Source of the DNA: G963422745 sp963422745
Lineage (GTDB): Bacteria; Actinomycetota; Acidimicrobiia; Acidimicrobiales; Aldehydirespiratoraceae
Direction of reading: 5' to 3'
Assembly: GCA_963422745.1 (NCBI GenBank)
Contig: OY730477.1
Location: 248,001-312,000, forward strand
Length of the DNA: 64,000 bases
Of the stretch, positions 42,326 through 50,485 are shown one piece after another. The notes under the pieces were generated by a model. It was not told where the DNA came from and searched no databases. It worked only from the letters and a program-made list of their open reading frames with translations. Numbering within the stretch: position 1 is the first letter of the stretch; each line of letters begins with the position of its first letter. Both the position numbers and the translations under genes were made by a program.

Positions 42326-43414
42326 CTAGTCCTGCCAATCATCCGGGTCGCTGACCTCAACAATCTCAACCGGGCGGCACAACTCAATCGAGCGGTGCGC
42401 AGCTACACCAATCGCCACAGAACGCAGTCCGTCGGCTGCGGTCACCTCCTCACGGGTGCCACGCCTAATAGCTCTGGCAAAGCGAGAGAGTTCAACGAAC
42501 GACGACCCGTGATGACCACCATGGTAGGGGACCTCATTGTTTTCAGACCAACTCTCAACACCACCGATTTGATGCTCACCGCGGCGGCCAATGCGCACCA
42601 CATCGGCTGGCACGAGCGCCTCAACCTTGCCACAATCACCCACCACCGATACCTCCTCCTGGTTGTGTGTGGCCTCTGCGAACATGCACAAATCAAGCAT
42701 CGCTCTAGCACCTCGGGCGTAGTCCACGATCACGTAGGCATTGTCCAAGATGTCTGATAGCTCACCGTCGTATCTCTCCTCGAGATGGTTGACCGACTGC
42801 GCGCCGCTAGCCAGGACTCTTGTGGGCACGTCATCAATGATCAGGTTCATCAGATCGAAGAAATGACAGCACTTCTCGACCAGGGTCCCACCGGTGTTGC
42901 GGTTGTGGCGATTCCAATTCTCGACCTTTGCCAGGAACGGGAAGCGATGCTCGCGTATCGACACCATGTGAACCCGACCCACGGCGCCGTTGCGCACCTC
43001 GGTGATCAATCGGGCAACGGGTGCCATGTAACGGTATTCAAGCCCTACCCAAAGGAGCGCCTCACGTTTGTCCGCCGCTGCCACGACCTCACGGCAGTCC
43101 GCCACGGTGGTGCACAATGGCTTTTCCACCAGCACATGGAGATCGGTATCGAGCAGGTCTCTCAAGACTTCAATGTGGGTCATGTTGGGAGTTGCCACCA
43201 CGACGGCGTCAACCGAAGCGGATCGAACAAGGTCGGGGATGGATCCGAATACAGACACCGGCGCATCCGCGGCTTCGAGTCCGGCCTCCAACGAACCGAG
43301 ATGAGGATCAACCAACGCAACGACGCTGGCGCCGTCAAGAGCGTTGATGTTATGGATGTGCTCAACGCCCATGAGTCCAGCACCGACGATTCCGAACCTG
43401 ATCTCATCAGCCAC
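42326..43414 (-). CDS. Gfo/Idh/MocA-family oxidoreductase
   Basis: 362-residue NAD(P)-dependent dehydrogenase, GTG start. The Rossmann motif is 'FGIVGAGLMGVEHIHNINAL'; the conserved 'HVLVEKPLCTTVADCREVVAAADKR' contains the EKP catalytic Lys; 'GGTLVEKCCHFFDLMNLI' carries the family's GG..D..xH region. Inositol or sugar dehydrogenases are the nearest functional types; the substrate is unknown. It converges on the ATPase gene across the minisatellites. Confidence 0.9.
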   Translation of the reverse strand: MADEIRFGIVGAGLMGVEHIHNINALDGASVVALVDPHLGSLEAGLEAADAPVSVFGSIPDLVRSASVDAVVVATPNMTHIEVLRDLLDTDLHVLVEKPLCTTVADCREVVAAADKREALLWVGLEYRYMAPVARLITEVRNGAVGRVHMVSIREHRFPFLAKVENWNRHNRNTGGTLVEKCCHFFDLMNLIIDDVPTRVLASGAQSVNHLEERYDGELSDILDNAYVIVDYARGARAMLDLCMFAEATHNQEEVSVVGDCGKVEALVPADVVRIGRRGEHQIGGVESWSENNEVPYHGGHHGSSFVELSRFARAIRRGTREEVTAADGLRSVAIGVAAHRSIELCRPVEIVEVSDPDDWQD

Positions 43415-43540
43415 GGTGACGACCCAAACCGATGGCGGGCCTGCCGGGCAAACAGGCCGGTCGTGAACACTTCACCGACGGGTGGCGATACCCATCGACG
43501 ACATGCATGCAGCACGGGTCGGGCGCACCGGGAGATGAGA

Positions 43541-43624
43541 TCATCGCTGCCACGCTAGCCATGCGACCGTGGCGCCGAGTGACCACACGTCGACGCTCTC
43601 GCCGTTCACCGGCCAGCTGATGGC
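43541..43624 (-). pseudogene. Possible remnant of a Ser/Thr protein kinase domain
   Basis: On the minus strand a 27-codon stretch closed by stops on both sides reads SWPVNGESVDVWSLGATVAW and ends LAWQR. ESVDVWSLGAT matches the subdomain IX motif (sDvwSlG) of eukaryotic-type protein kinases. No other kinase motif is nearby, so it would be a decayed fragment. It is short, and chance similarity is possible. The remainder of 43415–43726 shows no gene. Confidence 0.35.
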
Positions 43625-43726
43625 CTATGATGGCGGAGCGGCTGTGCTAGGGGGCACGATTATGCATGCCAGACGTCTCGCGGCAACGGAACCGCCGTTG
43701 ATCCGGGTAGCTTTGATAGGCCACTG

Positions 43727-44371
43727 ATGAGAATGAGAGATCCGGTTGCGCGACGGGTCGTTGTGGGGTTGTGTGCGTTGTTGTTTGCAGGGTTAGTCGG
43801 GTCCGGTTGCGGCGATGATATTCCCGATTACGGGCCGGGAGTGCCCGAATACGACCCGGAGATGCCGCTGGTGGGATTATGGGATTATGACCCCGAAGGG
43901 GACTACCCCGACGCGATGGCTCTAGGGGTTCTTGTAATCGAAGCTCCCTGTGTGTACCTCCACAGTTTTGTTTCTTCGCGTCGTAGATTCTTGAGGCTTC
44001 CGGACACCCCTACCCGTTACGATCCGGCCACAAACCAGCTCTGGAGCCATGGCAGAGGCCCAATGACCACCGGCGACGAAGTGGTCATGGCCGGGTCGGG
44101 AGAGGAAACCTTCCAGCCCAAAAACCAAGACGAAGCAGCGTGCGAAGCAACCGATGAATGGACGCCACCGGGTCTGACCCTGCTAGATGAATGGAAAGTA
44201 TATGATGAGCACACCGATACATTTATTCCATATACACAAACAGAAGAATACAGAGATCTTCAGCAACAGAGTCAGACCCTGCTAAATGAATGGAAAGTAT
44301 ATGATGAGCACACCGACAGATTCGTTCCATATACACAAACGGAAGAATACAGAGAAATCTTCGGCGACTGA
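43727..44371 (+). CDS. Repeat-containing lipoprotein, copy 1 (family not recognised)
   Basis: 214-residue lipoprotein with signal 'RRVVVGLCALLFAGLVGSGC' (lipobox GSGC). The mature part has 'DDIPDYGPGVPEYDPEMPLVG', 'IEAPCVYLHSF', 'RFLRLPDTPTRYDPATNQLW', then two 33-residue C-terminal repeats centred on 'EWKVYDEHTDTFIPYTQTEE'. The repeat DNA is clearly more AT-rich than its surroundings. Copy 2 at 46.8 kb is very similar. A secreted protease gene follows after about 50 bp. Function unknown; the position suggests a surface partner or substrate of the protease. Confidence 0.82.
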   Translation: MRMRDPVARRVVVGLCALLFAGLVGSGCGDDIPDYGPGVPEYDPEMPLVGLWDYDPEGDYPDAMALGVLVIEAPCVYLHSFVSSRRRFLRLPDTPTRYDPATNQLWSHGRGPMTTGDEVVMAGSGEETFQPKNQDEAACEATDEWTPPGLTLLDEWKVYDEHTDTFIPYTQTEEYRDLQQQSQTLLNEWKVYDEHTDRFVPYTQTEEYREIFGD

Positions 44372-44420
44372 AGACACAATATCACATAACGAAACAACTC
44401 AGACAACAGTCGGCGTCGGG

Positions 44421-46652
44421 GTGTTGAAAGCGAAGGCTTGTCGACGGTTGGCGGTGGTGTTGGTGTCGGCTGCGGTTTGGTTGTGGGCAGGTTCGGCGGT
44501 TGCGCAATCCGAGTCCGAGGCGGGGTTTGTTCATCCGGCGGTGCAGTCATATGCGCGTGAGCATTCGGTGTCGCAGACGACGGCGCGCCAGCATCTGGAT
44601 CGGATCGCCCCGGTACAGGAGATTCTTTTGTCGATCATGAGATTGGAGGCTCCGAGGGTGGCAGGTTCTAGCATTGACCACGGTGCGGATTTCATGGGTT
44701 GGGTATCACTGGTGGGGGAAGACCCGCCCAGCACCGACGCGGCAAAGATAGCCGACGCGCATCCCGATGTGGAGATCCGGGTCGGCGCCAAGCACACCTA
44801 CGGCGAACTCGAAGCCGCGCAGCAACGGTTGAGCAGCGATCTGTTCGACCAGACGATGGGAGATCTCGAGACAGCCGCCCGGGTGTCGGAGATGGTCGTC
44901 TCCATCGGTATCGACGTCGAAACCAACAGTGTCGCCATCGGTTTGGACCCGGGCCGCGCCAAGAACCGCTCTCGCAGATCAGTGCCTACAACATCGGGCA
45001 TTGTATCCGATGAGGAGTTCGCGGCCGAAGCCAGCTGGATCACCGAAACGCTGCAGGACAATATCCCAGTCGGGTTGAGCGTGGCCGACGGACGCGGCTT
45101 CGGACCCTCCGGGACCTTTTTTGGCGGGGTAACGATGACTATCCGGCATCGCGACTCTTGCACCTCTGGGTTCGCGGCCAAACAGATCGGAGGGCCCTAC
45201 GGCATCATCACCGCAGGGCACTGCCCAGAGGATCAGAGCATGTTCGGTGTGCCTCTCCCCTGGGTAAAGGGTTGGGTAAGCCGGACAGCGGACGCTCAGT
45301 TCCACAAGATCCCGATCGATAGCGTTCACTCGCTCATCGACGGATACAAATGTGAAACGAGATCACCGTGGTGCGACGTCACAGGCGTTGCAACAGGCGT
45401 CGGGGTGTGGCGATCCGATGAACCCAACACGCCGGTCGGCATCGTGAAAGAAGGGCACCACCTGTGCCACACCGGGCGGAAGACCGACACAACCTGCGGC
45501 AAGGTGACAGATATAGCCACAATAATCCGTCACTCTGACGGCTGCAAGAAATCCGATGGAACCGTAGTGAACTGCTCTCCCGTGTTCATACGGGTTGAAG
45601 GTGATGAACTCAAGGCATGTAGTGGCGACAGCGGCGGGCCATGGTTCGACCACAAGGGCATGGCGTATGGCATTCATTATGGTGGTGGAGGCAAAGACTG
45701 CAATAGCACAGGCAAAACACTATTTTTCTCTGCTATCTGGCATGTGGAGGACTTTCTCGGGGTGAAAGTGTTAACCAATCCTCCGTCTCCGCCGGAGCGG
45801 GTGGATGATGTGACCGCCGAGGTAGTGCCCGGATTCGATATGGTCAGGGTGTCGTGGACCAAGCCGAGTTCCGAGGCGGAGAGATATGTGGTATATCGCC
45901 GGGTAGCCAAAAAGAGATACGCATACAGAGAGATCGCCAGAACGCGAAGCACCACATATGTCGACCCCTTGTGGAAGCTAGATCCCGGGTCCGAGTACTA
46001 CTACCGGGTGAGAGCGGAGAACAACCTCGGTTTGTTGAGCGAACCGGGCCCGGGATCCTATGACGGAGTCGTCGTCCCGAGCCTTGACAAGCCTCGCAAT
46101 CTCAAAGCTACCGTCAACTTGACTTCCGTACGGGTATCATGGGAAGCGCCGACCAAAGGGATCACCAGATATGTGGTATACCGAAGGATCGCTCTGCGCG
46201 GATACCAATACAAAGAGATAGCCACAACAACCAACACCGAATACTACGATCGCGTATCCGAACTGAAACTCGGCACCGAATACTACTACCGGGTGAGAAT
46301 ACTCAAATTCTGGGGAACGCTGGGCATCCCGGCATTTGTCGGCATCACCATTCCCGGAGTGCCCGGCTACCCCAACAACGTCGATGCCGAACTGCGCTTC
46401 ACCGGTGTGCGGGTATCGTGGACCAAACCATACTGGGCGGAGAGCTACATCGTATACAGGCGTGTCGCCAAACAAGGCTATCCATACCGCCAAATCGCCA
46501 CAACCACCAACACCTATTACACCGATCCCCTTTCCAGACTTCAACCCGGCACCGAATACTACTACAGAGTCAAAGCCGTCAACGCCATAAACAGACGAAG
46601 CACATGGGGACCCGGTAACAACTACGCCGACATCACCACACCACGATCATGA
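44421..46652 (+). CDS. Secreted trypsin-like serine protease with three FN3-like domains
   Basis: About 743 residues from GTG 44421 (TTG 44424 also possible); the open frame starts at 44286 inside the lipoprotein gene, which looks artificial. A signal peptide is clear ('RRLAVVLVSAAVWLWAGSAVAQ'). A pro-region leads to the chymotrypsin-fold domain with 'GIITAGHCPED' (catalytic His), a probable Asp in 'TADAQFHKIP', and 'CSGDSGGPWFDHKGMAYGIH' (catalytic Ser). Three FN3-type repeats follow, each with 'VSWxxP', 'YVVYRR' and 'GTEYYYRVR' signatures. Sandwiched between two paralogous lipoproteins. Confidence 0.88.
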   Translation: MLKAKACRRLAVVLVSAAVWLWAGSAVAQSESEAGFVHPAVQSYAREHSVSQTTARQHLDRIAPVQEILLSIMRLEAPRVAGSSIDHGADFMGWVSLVGEDPPSTDAAKIADAHPDVEIRVGAKHTYGELEAAQQRLSSDLFDQTMGDLETAARVSEMVVSIGIDVETNSVAIGLDPGRAKNRSRRSVPTTSGIVSDEEFAAEASWITETLQDNIPVGLSVADGRGFGPSGTFFGGVTMTIRHRDSCTSGFAAKQIGGPYGIITAGHCPEDQSMFGVPLPWVKGWVSRTADAQFHKIPIDSVHSLIDGYKCETRSPWCDVTGVATGVGVWRSDEPNTPVGIVKEGHHLCHTGRKTDTTCGKVTDIATIIRHSDGCKKSDGTVVNCSPVFIRVEGDELKACSGDSGGPWFDHKGMAYGIHYGGGGKDCNSTGKTLFFSAIWHVEDFLGVKVLTNPPSPPERVDDVTAEVVPGFDMVRVSWTKPSSEAERYVVYRRVAKKRYAYREIARTRSTTYVDPLWKLDPGSEYYYRVRAENNLGLLSEPGPGSYDGVVVPSLDKPRNLKATVNLTSVRVSWEAPTKGITRYVVYRRIALRGYQYKEIATTTNTEYYDRVSELKLGTEYYYRVRILKFWGTLGIPAFVGITIPGVPGYPNNVDAELRFTGVRVSWTKPYWAESYIVYRRVAKQGYPYRQIATTTNTYYTDPLSRLQPGTEYYYRVKAVNAINRRSTWGPGNNYADITTPRS

Positions 46653-46771
46653 ACCAGCAACATAATACAACGCGTGTTAGAGCATCGTACTGCACTGTAA
46701 CCGATGCCCTGTCTACGGATAAGGTCGTCGCCCGGGCCATCTCACACACCGGCGAAGCGGGGCCGGGTGAA

Positions 46772-47398
46772 ATGATTCGGCGGGTCGTTGTGGGGTTGTG
46801 TGCGTTGTTGTTTGCAGGGTGGATCGGGTCCGGTTGCGGCGATGATATTCCCGATTACGGGCCGGGAGTGCCCGAATACGACCCGGAGATGCCGCTGGTG
46901 GGATTATGGGATTATGACCCCGAAGAAGGCTACCCTGACGCGTTGGGTCTAGGGGTTCTTGTAATCGAAGCACCCTGTGTGTACCTCCACAGTTTTACTT
47001 CTGCGAGTCGTAGGTTCTTGAGGCTTCCGGACACCCCTACCCGTTACGATCCGGCCACAAACCAGCTCTGGAGCCATGGTGATGGCCCAATGACCACCGG
47101 CGACGAAGTCTCCATGGCCGGATCAGGAGAGGAAACCTTCCAGCCAAGAAACGAAGAAGAAGAAGCCTGCGATGCAACCGAAGAATGGACGCCACCGGCT
47201 CTGTCCCTGCTCGATGAATGGAAAGTATATGATGAGCACACCGATACATACATTCCATACACACAAACAGAAGAATACAGAGAACTTCAGCGACAAAGTC
47301 AGACCCTGCTAGATGAATGGAAGGTATATGATGAGCACACTGATACATACATTCCATACACACAAACAGAAGAATACAGAGAAATCTTCGGCAACTGA
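46772..47398 (+). CDS. Repeat-containing lipoprotein, copy 2 (paralogue of 43.7 kb gene)
   Basis: 208-residue lipoprotein from ATG 46772 (the open frame starts at 46649 without support). The signal 'RRVVVGLCALLFAGWIGSGC' and nearly all of the mature part match copy 1, including 'DDIPDYGPGVPEYDPEMPLVG' and the two C-terminal repeats with 'EWKVYDEHTDTYIPYTQTEE'. Nucleotide identity with copy 1 is high even in the AT-rich 3' part, so the duplication is recent or maintained by gene conversion. It follows the protease by about 120 bp. Confidence 0.82.
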   Translation: MIRRVVVGLCALLFAGWIGSGCGDDIPDYGPGVPEYDPEMPLVGLWDYDPEEGYPDALGLGVLVIEAPCVYLHSFTSASRRFLRLPDTPTRYDPATNQLWSHGDGPMTTGDEVSMAGSGEETFQPRNEEEEACDATEEWTPPALSLLDEWKVYDEHTDTYIPYTQTEEYRELQRQSQTLLDEWKVYDEHTDTYIPYTQTEEYREIFGN

Positions 47399-47401
47399 AA
47401 A

Positions 47402-47530
47402 CACCGGCGAAGCGGGTTGGATGAAATGACTCCAGCGGGTCGGTCTGGGGTTGTGTGCCTACAAGACCGGATCTGTGGTCATTGTGATGGCCCGATGACC
47501 ACCGGCGACAAGATGGTTGCAGGTGTCAGG
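47402..47530 (+). pseudogene. Decayed third copy of the repeat-lipoprotein gene
   Basis: DNA after copy 2 repeats landmarks of that gene in order: ACCGGCGAAGCGGG and GAAATGA (as before copy 2's start), then CGGGTCG-TGTGGGGTTGTGTG-like signal-peptide DNA, then TGATGGCCCGATGACCACCG followed by GCGACAAGATGG-like sequence from the middle of the gene. The segments between are deleted and no long frame survives. It shows a past tandem triplication with decay. Confidence 0.75.
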
Positions 47531-47636
47531 AGCCGAGAACAAGTCGGCTGATCGGTGCCGCTGATGCTCCTGTTGAACTGCAACCTAGATTGACAGCTCC
47601 CCCGTCACGCCAGGTGATGATGCCTGCGTAGCAACA

Positions 47637-47650
47637 TGCAAGCGCTTACA
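47637..47650. promoter_or_regulatory. LacI-family operator upstream of the GH13 gene
   Basis: TGCAAGCGCTTACA is a near-perfect palindrome with the AAGCGCTT core typical of LacI/GalR-family operators. It ends 9 bp before the chosen GH13 start. A second similar site precedes the importer gene at 50404, and a LacI-family gene lies between the two, which supports local autoregulation and control of both units. Confidence 0.8.
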
Positions 47651-47659
47651 CTGTCGGCG

Positions 47660-49222
47660 ATGTCTTCTCCGGATTGGCTAAGAAACTCCGTCGGATACGA
47701 GGTCTACATCCGGTCCTTTGCCGACGGCGACGGCGACGGCGTCGGCGACCTTACCGGATTGCGCGATCGCCTCGAATACTTGGCCTGGCTGGGTGTCGAC
47801 CTTGTCTGGGTGACGCCGTTCTTCCCCTCCCCGATGGCCGACCATGGCTATGATGTAGCCGACTACGCCGACATTGATCCCCTCTTCGGCAACCTGGATG
47901 AGTTCGATCGGTTGATTGCACGGGCGCATGAACTCGGACTGAAGGTTGCGGTAGACATCGTCCCGAATCACACAAGCAGCGCCCACCCGTGGTTCCGGGC
48001 GGCCTTCACCGACCCTGAGAGCCGCTACCGCGCCTATTACCTGTGGCGGGACCCAGCTCCGGGTGGAGGACCGCCCAACAACTGGATCAGCCACTTCGGC
48101 GGACCCGCCTGGACCTTCGAACCGCGCAGCGGCCAGTACTACTGTCACTTGTTTCTTCCCGAGCAGCCCGATTTGAACTGGCGCAATCCCGACGTCCGTG
48201 AGGAGTTCGAACGGATCCTTGAGTTCTGGTTCCGACGCGACACCGACGCCATCAGGATTGACGTAGCCCATGCGCTAATCAAAGACGAGCAATTTCGCGA
48301 CAACCGCCAGGTAAGTGACCCTGCCGGACTGATTGAGCCTCGCGAACGCTTTCGCTGCTTCGATCATGTCCATGACCTGTGCAGACCCGAAGTGCTTGAC
48401 ATCTATCGGAGTTGGCACAAGATCGCCGAACGCTACGACGCCGCACTTATCGGGGAGACCTACGTGCGCGAGGCCAGCGAGCTATCCAACCTTGTCACCG
48501 ACGACGGGTTGCACGTCGGATTCTGGTTTGCTCCCATGTCTATGCCATGGAAACCCGAGGCGGTGCGGGAGATGCTTGAAGCTCCACACCGGGCCATCGG
48601 CTCTCAGGTGGGATGGGTGCAGTCCAGCCACGACGAGCGCCGTCCCGTCGCCCGTTTCAGCGGCGGCGACATCGGTAGGAGGCGATCACTGGGGTTTTGC
48701 CTCATGTTGATGGGTATGCCCGGCACCCCATTCTTATATCAGGGTGAAGAACTCGGCCTTGACGACGCCCGGATTCCAATGAAACTTCGACACGATCCGG
48801 TAGCGCGTCGCAACCGAGGCTCGTTGGGCCGCGACGTCTGTCGTAGCCCGATGCCCTGGGACGACAAGCCGAATCTCGGGTTCTCCACAGCGGCGACCAC
48901 CTGGCTCCCGCAGGTCTACCGGTATGACGAATCGGTCGCGGCTCAGCGGAAGAACCCCAAGGCGCACCTCCATAAAGTGCGGGGGTTGGTCAACCTTCGT
49001 CGAACGCTTTCGAATCTCGGAGATACGGTCAGGTTCGCCGACGATCTGCCCGACGGTGTCGTAGCGTTTTATCGAGACGATCACTTCTTTGCGCTGAACG
49101 TCAATGAAACCCTCACAGAGTTGGATCTATCGGGGTTGCGTGTCATTCATCGCACAATCAGCGATTCGGTTGCCAGACCGGTGCTTGAGCCCGATGAGGC
49201 TCTGGTAGCGGTTCGCTCATAA
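47660..49222 (+). CDS. GH13 alpha-glucosidase/oligo-1,6-glucosidase-type enzyme
   Basis: 520-residue glycoside hydrolase family 13 enzyme, cytoplasmic (no signal peptide), probably acting on alpha-glucosides after uptake. The (beta/alpha)8 motifs are visible: 'DIVPNHTS' (region I), 'DAIRIDVAH' with nucleophile Asp201, 'ALIGETY' with acid/base Glu266, and 'SSHDERRPV' with Asp325. A domain-B loop and C-terminal beta domain follow. ATG 47660 is used; the ATG at 47636 falls in the operator. It fits a unit with the LacI regulator and importer that follow. Confidence 0.9.
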   Translation: MSSPDWLRNSVGYEVYIRSFADGDGDGVGDLTGLRDRLEYLAWLGVDLVWVTPFFPSPMADHGYDVADYADIDPLFGNLDEFDRLIARAHELGLKVAVDIVPNHTSSAHPWFRAAFTDPESRYRAYYLWRDPAPGGGPPNNWISHFGGPAWTFEPRSGQYYCHLFLPEQPDLNWRNPDVREEFERILEFWFRRDTDAIRIDVAHALIKDEQFRDNRQVSDPAGLIEPRERFRCFDHVHDLCRPEVLDIYRSWHKIAERYDAALIGETYVREASELSNLVTDDGLHVGFWFAPMSMPWKPEAVREMLEAPHRAIGSQVGWVQSSHDERRPVARFSGGDIGRRRSLGFCLMLMGMPGTPFLYQGEELGLDDARIPMKLRHDPVARRNRGSLGRDVCRSPMPWDDKPNLGFSTAATTWLPQVYRYDESVAAQRKNPKAHLHKVRGLVNLRRTLSNLGDTVRFADDLPDGVVAFYRDDHFFALNVNETLTELDLSGLRVIHRTISDSVARPVLEPDEALVAVRS

Positions 49223-49257
49223 AGTAAGTCACGCGCCCAATACCAGCCGGTGAGATC

Positions 49258-50279
49258 ATGACATTCAGCGGCAAGACAAGGGCTACAATCGAAGACGTGG
49301 CCGCAGCAGCGGATGTATCGGTGGCCACCGTCAGCAGGGCACTGCGCGGCCTGCCGAACGTAGCTGCCAGCACTCGGGCACGGGTGGAGAAGGTCGCGGC
49401 ACGTCTGGAGTACCGGCCCGACCCCAACGCAAGCCGTCTCGCAGCAGGGCGAAGCGGTGCTGTGGCGCTCGCGGTTCCCGTATTCAACACCTGGTACTTC
49501 AGCGAGGTAGTTGCCGGTGCCGAGGCTGTGCTCTCCGAAGCTGGTTACGACGTGATCATCAGCTCCGTCCAAAGCCCGCAACAACGAGCCCTGTTCGTCG
49601 CGCGAACAGCACACCAGCGACGCTCCGATGGGATCATCCTGTTGACCTGGCATTGGACCATGCGGAATGCGACGTGCTGCTGCGCGCGGAGGTTCCAACA
49701 GTGACCACAGGCACGAAAATCACGGGCTTCCCCGGGGTTGTGATCGACAACGTATTGGTAGGTTCCGACGCCGCTGCCCACTTGGCCGACCTTGGTCATC
49801 AACGGATCGGGCTGATCGCCTCGGAGTATGACCCGCTCAGCTTCACTGTGCCCCACGACCGCCGCCTGGGATTTGAGACCGAGCTACGACGGCGACGACT
49901 TCCGGTAGAGGCCTGTCTCGTTGCTGCAGGGAACTTTTCGGTGGAGGGCGGTAGCGAAGCCATGCAGCATCTCCTCACCCAGCCCGAACCACCCACGGCA
50001 GTGTTCGCCATGTCCGATGAGATGGCAATCGGCGCAATCCATGCTGCCCGCGCAGCAGGTATCGAAACGCCTGCGCGAATCAGTGTCATGGGGGTGGACG
50101 ATCATGAACTGTCCGAGCCGTTCGGGCTCACCACCATCCACCAAAGCGTCGACCGGCACGGCCCGATCGCGGCTCGTCGCCTGCTCGAACTGCTCGCGGG
50201 TCGTGAACCTTGCGAACCCACCACAGTTGTGCCGACCCGGCTGGTGATTCGTGCCAGCACCGCTCCCCCTCCCGGTTAA
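49258..50279 (+). pseudogene. LacI-family transcriptional regulator, interrupted by one frameshift
   Basis: Two adjacent frames together make a full LacI-family repressor of about 340 residues. The first (from ATG 49258) has the HTH 'TIEDVAAAADVSVATVSRALRG' and the start of the sugar-binding domain up to 'RSDGIILLT'. The second frame continues from 'LDHAECDVLLRAEVPTVTTG' through 'AVFAMSDEMAIGAIHAARAAGI' to the end. The join is near 49647, where one base appears missing (ACC TGG instead of ACC NTG GCA). It may be a real mutation or a sequencing/assembly error. Likely target: the two operators in this region. Confidence 0.85.
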
Positions 50280-50374
50280 CCGCAATACCTGGATAGACGC
50301 GTACCTCCGAGTTCCTTAATCATCGGGTTCTCGGTCTACCTCCCGGTTAACCCCAAGCCTGATAGACGCGTACC
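50269..50374. repeat. 70-bp-spaced duplication spanning the lacI stop codon
   Basis: CCTCCCGGTTAACC through GATAGACGCGTACC occurs at 50269–50305 and again at 50339–50374. The first copy contains the LacI stop codon (TAA in GGTTAACC). It is another case of stop-spanning duplication. Confidence 0.85.
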
Positions 50375-50403
50375 GGCTGCTCAATGTCATGAGTGTCCGA
50401 TAA

Positions 50404-50417
50404 TGTAAGCGGTTGCA
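50404..50417. promoter_or_regulatory. LacI-family operator upstream of the alpha-glucoside-type importer
   Basis: TGTAAGCGGTTGCA matches the site at 47637 (the reverse complement of TGCAAGCGCTTACA is TGTAAGCGCTTGCA) with one difference. It lies 69 bp before the binding-protein start, a suitable place for repression by the adjacent LacI-family regulator. Confidence 0.78.
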
Positions 50418-50485
50418 TGCTTCCGATTAGTCTGGAGGCAGTTAACTACCTGCCGGTGCAATTCCGGCTTTCCTTGGAGGAACTT

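Noticed and set aside
44286..44420. Protease start at ATG 44286
   Set aside because: This would translate the lipoprotein's repeat DNA in another frame and bury the signal peptide at residue ~50; the GTG at 44421 gives a normal secretory N-terminus.
47636..47659. ATG at 47636 as the GH13 start
   Set aside because: It lies inside the LacI-type operator; the ATG at 47660 begins the conserved protein.
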